Source: Clostridium sp. C105KSO13
GTDB lineage: Bacteria; Bacillota; Clostridia; Lachnospirales; Lachnospiraceae
Assembly (NCBI RefSeq): GCF_001517425.1
Contig: NZ_FBWL01000171.1
Location: 248,001-312,000 of the forward strand
Reading direction: 5' to 3'
DNA: 64,000 nt
Numbering within the stretch: the first letter of the stretch is position 1; every line of letters starts with the position of its first letter. Of the stretch, positions 36,101 through 45,592 are shown piece after piece. The notes beneath the pieces are model-generated. The model searched no databases. It worked only from the letters and a program-made list of their open reading frames with translations, and was not told the origin of the DNA. The position numbers and the translations under genes were made by a program.

Positions 36101-36808
36101 ATGGAACAGGATATGAATAACAACCAAGGAAAGGAAATTCAGGAAAAACAGGCGTCAGAAAATGAGGAAATAGAAGACACAGGTACTTTGAGGCTGGGAA
36201 AGGAGAAAGACAGACATAATATTCAACTCATCACTATTATCGGTGAAATTGAGGGGCATGAAGCTGCTGCCGGAAATGTAAAGGCCACGAAGTATGAGCA
36301 TTTAATTCCACGTCTTGCAGAGGCAGAGGACAATGATGAAATAGAAGGAATTTTAATCTTACTAAACACACTGGGGGGCGATGTGGAGGCAGGGCTTGCC
36401 ATTTCGGAAATGATAGCATCCTTAAGTAAACCTACGGTTTCACTTGTACTTGGAGGAAGTCATTCCATTGGAGGCCCCCTGGCGGTCTCGGCGGATTATT
36501 CTTTCATTGTCCCCACAGGTACTATGATTGTACACCCGGTCCGTTCTACAGGAATGTTTATCGGAGTGATTCAAAGTTACCGTAATATGGAAAGAACAAA
36601 GGATCGAATTACAAAATTCATAGCCGACCATTCCAAAATCACACAGGAACGCCTGGAGGAACTGATGCTGGATTCCACACAGCTTGTGAAAGATGTGGGG
36701 ACACTTCTGGTGGGGCAGGAAGCCGTAGACGAGGGCATTATAAGCGAAGTAGGAGGCATCAGCCAGGCTCTGAAAAAACTACACGAAATGATAGAAGAAA
36801 CAAAATAA
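36101..36808 (+). CDS. tepA: ClpP-like protease TepA (YmfB)
   Basis: This 235-residue protein is of the ClpP/crotonase-fold family called translocation-enhancing protein. Visible features are LITIIGEIEGHE, ILILLNTLGGDVEAGLAISEMI, the serine in GGSHSIGGPLAVSAD and the histidine in TMIVHPVRSTG, equivalent to the ClpP catalytic Ser and His. The first ~40 residues are acidic and glutamine-rich. ATG 36101 lies after AGGCAGGA; a TTG at 36077 is in frame but poorly placed. It precedes ftsK, as in Bacillus, where tepA is close to spoIIIE. Confidence 0.9.
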   Translation: MEQDMNNNQGKEIQEKQASENEEIEDTGTLRLGKEKDRHNIQLITIIGEIEGHEAAAGNVKATKYEHLIPRLAEAEDNDEIEGILILLNTLGGDVEAGLAISEMIASLSKPTVSLVLGGSHSIGGPLAVSADYSFIVPTGTMIVHPVRSTGMFIGVIQSYRNMERTKDRITKFIADHSKITQERLEELMLDSTQLVKDVGTLLVGQEAVDEGIISEVGGISQALKKLHEMIEETK

Positions 36809-36875
36809 ACTTCTAATGTTTCACGAGATATGATATACTAAACCCAGTATGTGTAATTATCAAGGGGGAAGTATT

Positions 36876-39302
36876 ATGGCTGCAAAGTCAACAAAAAAGA
36901 GAAAAAACACTAGAAATAAGCCGAAGAAATCCGCTGAAAACAGCGCCTTGAAGGAGGAAATCGCGATACTTTCAGTATTGGCGTTGTGTATACTGCTGGC
37001 AATAGGCAACTTTGGCCTGGGTGGAATTGCGGGGGAGGCAGTTTCCTCGGTCTTGTTTGGATTATTTGGATTTATGGCGTATATTTTGCCTTTTGTTCTA
37101 TTTGGTGTGGTTGCCTTTCTTATTTCTAATAAAGGCAACACACATGCTTACATAAAAGCAGGTTCAGCGATTTTTCTGACACTGCTGCTAGCAGCGTTTT
37201 TAGAATTGATTATGAACCCGTATGATTCTGAAGCCAGGTTAATGTCTTATTACAAAGCTTCCAGTCTGCACAAGAATGCCGGCGGGCTTATAGGGGGCTG
37301 TGCAGTAAAATTGCTTTGTCCTCTGATTGGACGTGTAGGGGCATATGTGGTTGTGATTATTCTGATGATTATCTGTGTAATACTGATTACGGAGAAGTCT
37401 CTTCTTTCACCGCTGACTCACAAAGGTATAGAAGCCTATGAGGACGCAAAAAGGCGAAAAGAAGCATCTGCGCAAAAGCGTACTGACAGACAGCAGGAAA
37501 AAGCAGCCAGAAAAGCTAATGAAAGTGCAAAAAGACAGAAGCAAAAGGTGTCTGGTGTGTCCTTTGCTACCACACTGACAAAGAGAAAGTCACCGGACTT
37601 AAGGGAACTAACGGTATCCGATGCTAAAGATACTAAAGAACCGCCTGCCGGTTCTCCTTTTGAAGACCTTTTGATCAGCCGTCCTGAGCCTGACGTAGAA
37701 ATCGCTCCCAGCCAGGCCGACGGGGCAATATATGAAACTGGGAAAAAGCAAAAAACTAAAGAAAGCGCCCGCCAGGTTGCCGCAGAGACAGCTCAGGTTG
37801 CAGAGACCGTAAAAAAGCAGGAGGGGCAGCAAAACGATGGCTACCAAAAGCCGCCCCTGACTTTGCTGAGCCATGGAAAAAAGACCGGAGGTGATTCAGA
37901 TGGGCACCTTCGGGCGACGGCTCTGAAGCTGGAACAGACACTCCAGAATTTCGGAGTACAGGTACATGTCACGAATGCCAGTCAGGGCCCTTCGGTTACA
38001 AGGTATGAAATTCAGCCGGAGCAGGGTGTTAAGGTAAGTAAGATTGTAGGGCTGGCGGATGATATTAAATTGAATCTGGCTGTTACTGACTTGAGGATTG
38101 AGGCTCCTATTCCAGGGAAAGCTGCTGTCGGAATAGAGGTTCCAAACAGTGAAAATATAGCAGTTATGCTGCGGGATCTTTTGGAATCCAATGGGTTTAA
38201 AAACAGCAAGTCAAGTATTCCCTTTGCGGTTGGAAAGAATATTTCCGGGAAAGTGGTTGTGGCGGATATTGCTAAGATGCCTCATCTTCTTGTGGCAGGA
38301 GCTACCGGATCGGGAAAATCTGTCTGTATCAACACACTGATTATGAGTATCATATATAAATCTGATCCGGCGGATGTGAAGTTGATTATGGTGGACCCCA
38401 AGGTAGTCGAACTCAGTGTCTACAACGGAATACCGCATCTTTTGATTCCGGTCGTCACCGATCCGAAGAAAGCAGCCGGGGCTCTGAACTGGGCAGTTGC
38501 AGAAATGGAAAAGCGGTATAAACTATTTGCAAAATACAATGTGAGAGATTTAAAAGGATTCAATGAGAAGGTTGGCCAGATGGATGCCACAAAAGATGGT
38601 CCGAAAAGGATGCCTCAAATTGTAATTATTGTGGACGAGCTGGCAGACCTGATGATGGTGGCGCCCGGAGAAGTAGAGAGTGCAATCTGTCGCCTGGCAC
38701 AACTGGCAAGGGCGGCAGGACTTCATTTGATATTGGCGACCCAGAGACCCTCCGTCAATGTCATCACGGGATTGATTAAGGCAAATATGCCTTCAAGAAT
38801 CGCCTTTTCTGTATCTTCCGGGGTGGATTCACGGACTATTATTGATATGAACGGAGCGGAGAAGCTTCTCGGAAAAGGGGATATGCTGTTTTATCCAACA
38901 GGCTACCCGAAACCGGTCAGGGTGCAGGGATCTTTTGTCTCAGATAAAGAAGTGCAGAAGGTAGTGGACTACTTAATTCAAAATTGCGAAAATGTTTCCT
39001 ACAGTGAAGAGGTGGAAGAGCATATGAACTCCAACACCCCAGGAAGCCAGGTCCCAGGTGCGTCCAATGACGGAGATGAAAGAGATACCTATTTTGTGGA
39101 GGCAGGAAAATTAATCATAGATAAAGAAAAAGCATCTATTGGAATGCTTCAGCGCATGTTCAAAATTGGATTTAACAGGGCTGCCCGTATTATGGATCAG
39201 CTTGCCCAGTGCAAGGTAGTAGGTCCGGAGGAGGGCACAAAACCAAGAAAGATACTGATGTCAAAGGAAGAGTTTGAACAATACATAAAAGAAAACATAT
39301 AA
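36876..39302 (+). CDS. ftsK: FtsK/SpoIIIE DNA translocase
   Basis: This 808-residue membrane ATPase pumps chromosomal DNA at division or sporulation septa. Residues ~30-185 contain about four or five membrane helices, followed by a basic linker rich in K, E and Q (about 190-350). The motor has [16 protein letters not shown] (Walker A) and [13 protein letters not shown] (Walker B) and the conserved [13 protein letters not shown]. The C-terminal ~65 residues are the gamma winged helix ([24 protein letters not shown]) that reads orienting sequences. AAGGGGGAAG precedes ATG 36876. fhs follows after 26 bases. Confidence 0.95.
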   Translation: MAAKSTKKRKNTRNKPKKSAENSALKEEIAILSVLALCILLAIGNFGLGGIAGEAVSSVLFGLFGFMAYILPFVLFGVVAFLISNKGNTHAYIKAGSAIFLTLLLAAFLELIMNPYDSEARLMSYYKASSLHKNAGGLIGGCAVKLLCPLIGRVGAYVVVIILMIICVILITEKSLLSPLTHKGIEAYEDAKRRKEASAQKRTDRQQEKAARKANESAKRQKQKVSGVSFATTLTKRKSPDLRELTVSDAKDTKEPPAGSPFEDLLISRPEPDVEIAPSQADGAIYETGKKQKTKESARQVAAETAQVAETVKKQEGQQNDGYQKPPLTLLSHGKKTGGDSDGHLRATALKLEQTLQNFGVQVHVTNASQGPSVTRYEIQPEQGVKVSKIVGLADDIKLNLAVTDLRIEAPIPGKAAVGIEVPNSENIAVMLRDLLESNGFKNSKSSIPFAVGKNISGKVVVADIAKMPHLLVAGATGSGKSVCINTLIMSIIYKSDPADVKLIMVDPKVVELSVYNGIPHLLIPVVTDPKKAAGALNWAVAEMEKRYKLFAKYNVRDLKGFNEKVGQMDATKDGPKRMPQIVIIVDELADLMMVAPGEVESAICRLAQLARAAGLHLILATQRPSVNVITGLIKANMPSRIAFSVSSGVDSRTIIDMNGAEKLLGKGDMLFYPTGYPKPVRVQGSFVSDKEVQKVVDYLIQNCENVSYSEEVEEHMNSNTPGSQVPGASNDGDERDTYFVEAGKLIIDKEKASIGMLQRMFKIGFNRAARIMDQLAQCKVVGPEEGTKPRKILMSKEEFEQYIKENI

Positions 39303-39328
39303 AAATGTATATGCAGGGAGGAAAGTGT

Positions 39329-40999
39329 ATGAAAACAGACATTCAAATTGCTCAGGAGGCAGAGATGCTTCCCATTAAGGATGTGGCGGCCGATATTGGT
39401 ATTTCGGAAGAGGAACTTGAGTTTTACGGGAAATATAAGGCAAAGTTGACAGATGATTTATGGGATCGAATAAAAGGCCGCAAGGATGGAAAGCTAGTTC
39501 TTGTGACAGCCATCAACCCAACTCCCGCCGGTGAGGGAAAGACTACAACTACGGTGGGACTTGGACAGGCAATGACGAAGCTGCATAAAAAAGCCCTGAT
39601 TGCCTTGAGAGAGCCTTCCCTGGGCCCCTGTTTTGGCATCAAGGGCGGCGCGGCAGGAGGCGGGTATGCACAAGTCGTCCCCATGGAAGACTTGAACCTG
39701 CATTTTACAGGGGATTTTCATGCGATTACTTCGGCAAACAATCTGCTGGCTGCAATCCTTGACAATCATATACAGCAAGGGAATGCACTTCAAATTGATC
39801 CTCGTCAGGTTGTCTGGAAACGTTGTCTGGATATGAATGACAGGGTTCTGCGCAACGTTGTTGTAGGGCTTGGAAATAAAACAGACGGCATGGTGCGTGA
39901 GGATCATTTTGTTATTACAGTGGCATCCGAAATTATGGCAATTCTGTGTTTAGCCGATGATATGGCCGACTTAAAATGCCGTCTCGGCAGAATCATCGTG
40001 GCCTATAATTTTGCCGGAGATCCTGTCACTGCGGAGGACTTACAGGCCACCGGTGCAATGACCGCACTTCTAAAAGATGCTCTTAAGCCGAATATTGTAC
40101 AGACACTGGAGCATACGCCGGCACTTGTGCACGGAGGACCATTTGCAAATATTGCGCATGGATGCAATAGTGTACGCGCAACGAAGATGGCGATGAAACT
40201 CAGCGACATTGCCATTACAGAGGCAGGCTTTGGTGCAGATCTTGGAGCTGAAAAATTCATGGATATAAAATGCCGCAAAGCAGGTCTTAAGCCAGATGCT
40301 GTAGTTTTGGTTGCAACTGTGCGTGCTTTGAAGTATAATGGTGGAGCTGAAAAAGGAAATCTCGGTGAAGAGAACCTAAAGGCCCTTGCAAAGGGTATTG
40401 TAAATCTGGAAAAGCATATAGAAAATATTAAGAAATATAACGTTCCGGTAGTAGTTGCATTGAACTCTTTTGTCACAGATACTATTGCTGAACATGAATT
40501 TATCCGCGTGTTCTGTGAAGAGCGTGGATGTGAATTTGCACTTTCTGAGGTTTGGGAAAAAGGCGGTGAAGGTGGTCTTCAGCTTGCTCAAAAGTTACTT
40601 GAGACACTGGAAAAGAAAGAGAACCATTTCCGCCTGCTCTATGAAGACGGATTATCCCTAAAAGATAAAATACAAACAATAGCCAAAGAAATCTACGGAG
40701 CACGGGGTGTTGTGTATGAACCTGCCGCCGAAAAACAACTTGTCAAAATTGAGAATATGGGATTTGGGTCCTTCCCTGTTTGTATGGCGAAGAATCAATA
40801 TTCTCTGTCTGACGACGCAGGGAAATTGGGGCGTCCCAAAGATTTTGACATTCATATCCGGGAGGTCTATGTCAGTGCAGGTGCCGGATTTGTAGTTGCA
40901 TTGACAGGAGCCATCATGACAATGCCGGGGCTCCCAAAAGTACCGGCTGCCAACCAGATTGATGTGACAGAGGACAGTAAAATTACCGGTTTATTTTAA
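39329..40999 (+). CDS. fhs: formate-tetrahydrofolate ligase
   Basis: Fhs makes 10-formyl-tetrahydrofolate from formate, THF and ATP, for purine synthesis or acetogenic one-carbon flow. The ATP-binding P-loop is [18 protein letters not shown] and the family signature [19 protein letters not shown] is intact. 556 residues is typical. GGGAGG precedes ATG 39329. It is paired with folD 11 bases downstream. The pair alone does not prove acetogenesis. Confidence 0.97.
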   Translation: MKTDIQIAQEAEMLPIKDVAADIGISEEELEFYGKYKAKLTDDLWDRIKGRKDGKLVLVTAINPTPAGEGKTTTTVGLGQAMTKLHKKALIALREPSLGPCFGIKGGAAGGGYAQVVPMEDLNLHFTGDFHAITSANNLLAAILDNHIQQGNALQIDPRQVVWKRCLDMNDRVLRNVVVGLGNKTDGMVREDHFVITVASEIMAILCLADDMADLKCRLGRIIVAYNFAGDPVTAEDLQATGAMTALLKDALKPNIVQTLEHTPALVHGGPFANIAHGCNSVRATKMAMKLSDIAITEAGFGADLGAEKFMDIKCRKAGLKPDAVVLVATVRALKYNGGAEKGNLGEENLKALAKGIVNLEKHIENIKKYNVPVVVALNSFVTDTIAEHEFIRVFCEERGCEFALSEVWEKGGEGGLQLAQKLLETLEKKENHFRLLYEDGLSLKDKIQTIAKEIYGARGVVYEPAAEKQLVKIENMGFGSFPVCMAKNQYSLSDDAGKLGRPKDFDIHIREVYVSAGAGFVVALTGAIMTMPGLPKVPAANQIDVTEDSKITGLF

Positions 41000-41010
41000 G
41001 GAGGACACAG

Positions 41011-41850
41011 ATGGCAAGGATAATGGACGGAAAATTAATTTCCAGCCAGATAAAAGATGAGCTTAAAGCAGAGGTTGCCAGGATAAAAGAAGAGGGGGGG
41101 CATATATGCCTGGCTGTTGTACAGGTAGGAGATGATCCTGCATCCACTGTATATGTGAGAAATAAAAAGAAGGCCTGTGCATACGTGGGGATTAAGTCCA
41201 GTACATTCAAACTGCCGGAGGAAACCACAGAGGATGACCTTGTGAAGCTTGTCATGAAACTTAATAATGACATAAGTGTCCATGGTATTCTTGTGCAGCT
41301 TCCGCTTCCTTCCCACATCGACGAGGACAAGATTATACGTACGATTTCACCGGACAAAGATGTGGACGGTTTTCACCCGGTCAGTGTGGGACGTCTCTGG
41401 ATAGGCGAAAAAGGATTTGTATCTTGTACCCCTGCCGGTATCATTGAGCTTTTAAAGCGTTCGGATATTAAAATCGCAGGAAAGGAATGTGTTATAATCG
41501 GAAGAAGCAATATTGTGGGCAAGCCCATGGCCGCACTTTTGCTCCGCGAAAATGGAACGGTAACAGTGGCACACTCCCACACAAAAGGGCTGAAAGATAT
41601 TGCAAAAAGAGCAGATATTTTAATTGTTGCTGTCGGGAAAAAACAATTTATCAACTCTGAATATATAAAAGACGGAGCTGTTGTCGTTGATGTGGGCATG
41701 CACCGTGATGAAAATAATAAGCTTTGCGGAGATGTAGATTACGAAGATGCAGCCTGCAGGGTATCTGCAATTACTCCTGTCCCCGGAGGAGTCGGACCAA
41801 TGACAATAGCCATGCTGATGAACAACTGCGTGGAGACTGTACGCAAATAG
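41011..41850 (+). CDS. folD: bifunctional methylene-THF dehydrogenase / methenyl-THF cyclohydrolase
   Basis: FolD interconverts 5,10-methylene-, methenyl- and 10-formyl-THF with NADP. The active-site region VYVRNKKKACAYVGI carries the catalytic Tyr and Lys, followed by GILVQLPLP and DKDVDGFHPVSVG. The nucleotide site is IIGRSNIVGKPMAALL and the C-terminal PVPGGVGPMTIAML is intact. AAGGAGG precedes ATG 41011; length 279. It works directly with fhs upstream. Confidence 0.96.
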   Translation: MARIMDGKLISSQIKDELKAEVARIKEEGGHICLAVVQVGDDPASTVYVRNKKKACAYVGIKSSTFKLPEETTEDDLVKLVMKLNNDISVHGILVQLPLPSHIDEDKIIRTISPDKDVDGFHPVSVGRLWIGEKGFVSCTPAGIIELLKRSDIKIAGKECVIIGRSNIVGKPMAALLLRENGTVTVAHSHTKGLKDIAKRADILIVAVGKKQFINSEYIKDGAVVVDVGMHRDENNKLCGDVDYEDAACRVSAITPVPGGVGPMTIAMLMNNCVETVRK

Positions 41851-41861
41851 GAGGAAACAGT

Positions 41862-43115
41862 ATGAGGTGTACACATTGTGGTGCCATAATTCCGGATGAT
41901 ATGTTATATTGTCCGGAATGCAACATGGAAGTTCAGATTGTGCCAGATTATAATCCGCTGGAAGACATCCTTGCACGTGAAGTGAAGGGGTCTGTTGAAG
42001 ACGCCACAAGACAGATTAAGACAGACGATATCAGAAGATACCGCCGGGGAGAAGCACAGGAGTACAATAATTCCACGAGAGTTCTCAGCCAGAACGAGCT
42101 AGATGAAATGCGTTCAAGGAGAAGTGCTGCCGCTCAGGAAAGAAGAGCTGCTTTAGATTCTCAACAAAAAAGGCGCCAGCAAATAGCACGTAAAAAGCGT
42201 CTGGCAAAGAAACGTCGTAAAAGAGCATTGATTATTCTGCTGATTCTTGTTGTCCTGGCAGGTGTATCCGGTTTTTTCCTTTATCAAAATTCTTATGCAG
42301 GACAGATGAACAAAGGAAACCAGGCACTGCAATCCGGAGAATATGCAGCAGCGGAAATCTATTTTAAAAACGCAATTTCTAAAAATGAAAAGAAGGCCGA
42401 GGCCTATACCGGATTATCAAAAGTATATGTTCAACAGGATGATCCGGATGGGGCGGAGGCGGTATTTTTGACAGCAATCAGTTCCCAGCCCTCTAATGTG
42501 GAGTTGTACAGAGCGGCAATCAATTTCTATATAGATACTGATCAGCTTATCAAAATATCTGAGCTTTTGGACAATTGTGAGGATGATGAAGTTTTAAAAG
42601 AGGTTCGGGCTTACGTATCTAATGCCCCCGAGTTTAGCCTGGAAGAAGGTACATATTCCGAGGTGCAGGAGGTTTCCTTAAGCTCCTCAGGTGAAACGAT
42701 TTATTACACTACAGACGGCTCAGAACCGGACACATCTTCAGAAAAGTATACAGAACCCATCCTTTTACCGGAGGGAGAGACTACTATTATGGCTATTTCA
42801 GTGAACAAGAAAGAAATCCCAAGTCTGACAGTCTCTAAAGTATATACGATTGATATTCCAGTGGCAGATGCGCCGGCGGTCACTCCTTCAACAGGTCAGT
42901 ATAATGGGGAGACACAGATTACGATTAATGTCCCCGATGGTTATACGGCGTATTACACACTGGACGGCAGCGAGCCAACTGACGCGTCCGCAAAATATGA
43001 AGGCCCTATAAATATGCCGGAAGGCCAGACCATGTTCAGCGCGATTCTGGTCAGCAAACAAGGCAAATATACTCAGGTAACAAAACGAAACTATGTTCTG
43101 GATCCAGCAGGCTAG
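41862..43115 (+). CDS. membrane protein with zinc ribbon, TPR and two chitobiase/HEX C-terminal-like domains
   Basis: Seen in order in 417 residues: an N-terminal zinc ribbon with CTHC and CPEC, a basic arginine/lysine-rich region (about 85-122), one membrane helix (ALIILLILVVLAGVSGFFLY, about 123-142), tetratricopeptide-like repeats (about 150-240), and two copies of a Ser/Thr-rich beta module with YYTTDGSEPDTSS and YYTLDGSEPTDAS, as in the CHB_HEX_C_1 domain. The topology suggests zinc ribbon inside and repeats outside. Related proteins are common in Lachnospiraceae but I know no function. GGAGG precedes ATG 41862; folD ends 11 bases upstream. A possible envelope or carbohydrate role is inference. 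Confidence 0.75.
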   Translation: MRCTHCGAIIPDDMLYCPECNMEVQIVPDYNPLEDILAREVKGSVEDATRQIKTDDIRRYRRGEAQEYNNSTRVLSQNELDEMRSRRSAAAQERRAALDSQQKRRQQIARKKRLAKKRRKRALIILLILVVLAGVSGFFLYQNSYAGQMNKGNQALQSGEYAAAEIYFKNAISKNEKKAEAYTGLSKVYVQQDDPDGAEAVFLTAISSQPSNVELYRAAINFYIDTDQLIKISELLDNCEDDEVLKEVRAYVSNAPEFSLEEGTYSEVQEVSLSSSGETIYYTTDGSEPDTSSEKYTEPILLPEGETTIMAISVNKKEIPSLTVSKVYTIDIPVADAPAVTPSTGQYNGETQITINVPDGYTAYYTLDGSEPTDASAKYEGPINMPEGQTMFSAILVSKQGKYTQVTKRNYVLDPAG

Positions 43116-43151
43116 TGCGTTGTCCGTAAAACCCGATACATTAGAAAACAT

Positions 43152-43190
43152 AAAATCACCGTGAAAGAACATGATTTCAGGGAGATTTTT
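43152..43190 (+). terminator. terminator after the zinc-ribbon/TPR gene
   Basis: Arms 43152-43166 and 43175-43189 pair at 13 of 15 positions around an 8-base loop and end in TTTTT. Confidence 0.65.
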
Positions 43191-43242
43191 ATATTGTATT
43201 GGATTTTGTACAAGGTTTAACGGAGAATTCACAGTAAAACGG

Positions 43243-43271
43243 TTGCGTTAAAAAATTAACGGTGGTATAGT
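43243..43271 (+). promoter_or_regulatory. promoter of the alcohol dehydrogenase gene
   Basis: -35 TTGCGT (43243-43248) and -10 TATAGT (43266-43271), spacer exactly 17. The spacer holds the Rex-type palindrome at 43246-43261. Confidence 0.6.
43246..43261 (+). promoter_or_regulatory. candidate Rex operator in the alcohol dehydrogenase promoter
   Basis: CGTTAA AAAA TTAACG matches the clostridial Rex pattern TTGTTAA-N4-TTAACAA at GTTAA-N4-TTAAC, with only the outer two bases of each arm different. It lies between -35 and -10, and rex is encoded in this window. Confidence 0.65.
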
Positions 43272-43316
43272 ATGGTTATTCAGTGAATAGCATGACTTTA
43301 AAGGAGATGAAATTAA

Positions 43317-44498
43317 ATGAGCAGATTTACGTTACCAAGAGACATTTATTACGGAAAAGGAAGTCTGGAAGAACTCAGAAACTTAAAAGGAAAGAAAGCG
43401 GTACTTGTTGTCGGAGGCGGCTCCATGAAGCGTCAGGGATTTCTTGACAAAGCGATAGGATATCTAAAAGAAGCGGGAATGGAAGTTAAGCTTTTTGAAG
43501 GTGTAGAGCCGGATCCATCTGTTGAGACAGTTAGGAAGGGAGCAGAGGTGATGCGTGCTTTTGAGCCCGACTGGATTGTTTCTATGGGTGGGGGGTCTCC
43601 GATTGATGCTGCCAAAGCAATGTGGACTTTCTATGAATATCCGGATGTAACATTTGATGATTTATGTATTCCATTTAACTTCCCTGAATTGAGGCAGAAA
43701 GCAAAATTCGCTGCAATCCCCTCTACTTCAGGTACAGCAACAGAGGTTACAGCATTTTCAGTTATTACAGATTATAATACAGGCGTAAAGTATCCGCTGG
43801 CGGATTTTAATATTACTCCTGATGTGGCAATAGTAGATGCCAATCTGGTCGAGGCTCTTCCTGTAAAACAGGTTGCCTATACAGGGATGGATGCACTGAC
43901 TCATGCAATTGAAGCATACGTATCCACTTTGAATTCTCCGTTTACAGATCCACTGGCAATCCAGGCAATTGAGATGGTATTTGATTATCTGCCGGAATCT
44001 TATAAGGGCAATCAAAATGCAAGAGAGCAAATGCACACTGCACAGTGTCTGGCAGGTATGGCATTTTCCAATGCCCTGCTTGGCATCGTACATTCTATGG
44101 CCCATAAGACCGGGGCTGCTTTTTCTACGGGACACATTACACACGGATGTGCAAATGCACTGTATCTGCCATTTGTAATCAAGTACAATGCAAAAGATCC
44201 AGTAGCCGCAAAACGTTATGCCGAAATTGCACGCCGCACGGGGCTTTTAGGCTCGTCTGAAAAAGCTCTGATTAACAGCCTGTGTGAAAAGATAGATGCT
44301 TTTAATGTGCAGCTTGGAATTCCTAAGACCTTGAAGGAATTTGGAATTATTGAAGATGAGTTCAAAGAAAAGATTTCCCACATTTCTGAACTGGCCGTAG
44401 GGGATGCCTGTACAGGTTCTAACCCGAGAAGCATTACTCCTGCAGAAATGGAGAAATTGTTTTATTGCATTTACTACGGAACAGAAGTGGATTTCTAA
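43317..44498 (+). CDS. iron-containing alcohol dehydrogenase
   Basis: This 393-residue group III dehydrogenase likely reduces an aldehyde to an alcohol with NAD(P)H in fermentation. The nucleotide motif is SMGGGSPIDAAKAMW; PSTSGTATEVTAFSVI follows; iron ligands are the Asp and His of GMDALTHAIEAYVS and the His of GIVHSMAHKTGA and HITHGCANA. It resembles the ADH half of AdhE and butanol dehydrogenases; the substrate is not evident. It is a single-gene unit with its own promoter carrying a candidate Rex site and a terminator behind it. Confidence 0.92.
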   Translation: MSRFTLPRDIYYGKGSLEELRNLKGKKAVLVVGGGSMKRQGFLDKAIGYLKEAGMEVKLFEGVEPDPSVETVRKGAEVMRAFEPDWIVSMGGGSPIDAAKAMWTFYEYPDVTFDDLCIPFNFPELRQKAKFAAIPSTSGTATEVTAFSVITDYNTGVKYPLADFNITPDVAIVDANLVEALPVKQVAYTGMDALTHAIEAYVSTLNSPFTDPLAIQAIEMVFDYLPESYKGNQNAREQMHTAQCLAGMAFSNALLGIVHSMAHKTGAAFSTGHITHGCANALYLPFVIKYNAKDPVAAKRYAEIARRTGLLGSSEKALINSLCEKIDAFNVQLGIPKTLKEFGIIEDEFKEKISHISELAVGDACTGSNPRSITPAEMEKLFYCIYYGTEVDF

Positions 44499-44551
44499 TT
44501 GTAAAGTCTATATTTTTAAAAGATTAAGCAAAATTATACATAACAAGATTG

Positions 44552-44580
44552 GGACAGACATAAAATGTCTGTCCTTGTTT
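44552..44580 (+). terminator. terminator after the alcohol dehydrogenase gene
   Basis: Perfect 10-bp arms GGACAGACAT (44552-44561) and ATGTCTGTCC (44565-44574) with an AAA loop, followed by the T-rich TTGTTT. Confidence 0.75.
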
Positions 44581-44632
44581 CTGAGTACAGCCAAGCTGTT
44601 GAAAGCAGGTCGATTCTGTTAAAAAAGAGGAC

Positions 44633-44661
44633 TTGCCAAGGCAATGTTTATGGCGTATTAT
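44633..44661 (+). promoter_or_regulatory. promoter of nfnA-nfnB-rlmH
   Basis: -35 TTGCCA (44633-44638) and -10 TATTAT (44656-44661), spacer 17. The -35 belongs to the inverted repeat TTGCCAAGGCAA (44633-44644). Confidence 0.55.
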
Positions 44662-44701
44662 AAAAATGGTTGCTATTTTAAAAGGCAGAAGGAGGAGTAA
44701 A

Positions 44702-45592
44702 ATGTATAAGATATTAAAGTCAGAAAAACTGGCTGATAAGACTTATCTGATGGATGTGCATGCACCGCGTGTTGCTGCTCATTGTCAGCCGGGTCAATTT
44801 ATAATTGTTAAGATGGATGATAAAGGAGAGAGAGTCCCTCTTACAATCTGTGATTATGACAGAGAAGCAGGAACGATTACAATTGTATTTCAGGCAATAG
44901 GAGCTTCTACGACTAGAATGATGGAGCTTAAGGCCGGAGACAGCTTTCGTGATTTCGTGGGACCGTTGGGTCAGCCTTCTGAGTTTATCAGCGAAGATAT
45001 TGAAGAGCTAAAGAAGAAAAAGGTTTTATATGTAGCCGGCGGTGTTGGCGCTGCCCCCGTTTATCCACAGGTGAAATGGCTACATAAGCGCGGAATCCAA
45101 GCAGATGTTATTGTCGGGGCCAAGACAAAAGATTTATTAATCCTGGAAAAAGAACTGGAAGCTGTAGCGGGCAATCTGTATATAACTACAGATGACGGTT
45201 CCTATGGACGTTCCGGCATGGTTACTGCGGTTATAGAGGATCTTGTACAGAACGAGGGCAAACACTATGATGTATGTGTGGCTATCGGCCCTATGATTAT
45301 GATGAAGTTTGTCTGTCTGCTTACCAAGAAGCTGAATCTTCCTACAATTGTCAGTATGAATCCGATTATGGTCGACGGAACTGGTATGTGCGGAGCCTGT
45401 CGTCTTCAGGTTGGCGATGAAGTGAAGTTTGCCTGTGTGGATGGTCCTGAGTTTGACGGACATCTTGTGGATTTTGATCAGGCTATGGCGAGAACCCGTA
45501 TGTATAAGACAGAAGAAGGCCGCGAAATTTTGAGATTGCAGGAAGGGGACACCCATCATGGTGGCTGTGGTGTCTGTGGAGGTGATAACTAA
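44702..45592 (+). CDS. nfnA: NfnA-type small subunit: ferredoxin-NADP reductase / sulfide dehydrogenase beta subunit
   Basis: This 296-residue flavoprotein has a ferredoxin-reductase fold: an FAD-binding part with VPLTICDYD, a nucleotide part with VLYVAGGVGAAPVYPQ, and an iron-sulfur region GTGMCGACRL...FACVDGPEFDGH. With the next gene it matches NfnAB, the NADH-dependent reduced ferredoxin:NADP oxidoreductase that bifurcates electrons, also annotated SudBA. An unusual C-terminal tail HHGGCGVCGG adds two cysteines. GGAGGAG precedes ATG 44702. The stop overlaps the start of nfnB by one base. Confidence 0.88.
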   Translation: MYKILKSEKLADKTYLMDVHAPRVAAHCQPGQFIIVKMDDKGERVPLTICDYDREAGTITIVFQAIGASTTRMMELKAGDSFRDFVGPLGQPSEFISEDIEELKKKKVLYVAGGVGAAPVYPQVKWLHKRGIQADVIVGAKTKDLLILEKELEAVAGNLYITTDDGSYGRSGMVTAVIEDLVQNEGKHYDVCVAIGPMIMMKFVCLLTKKLNLPTIVSMNPIMVDGTGMCGACRLQVGDEVKFACVDGPEFDGHLVDFDQAMARTRMYKTEEGREILRLQEGDTHHGGCGVCGGDN

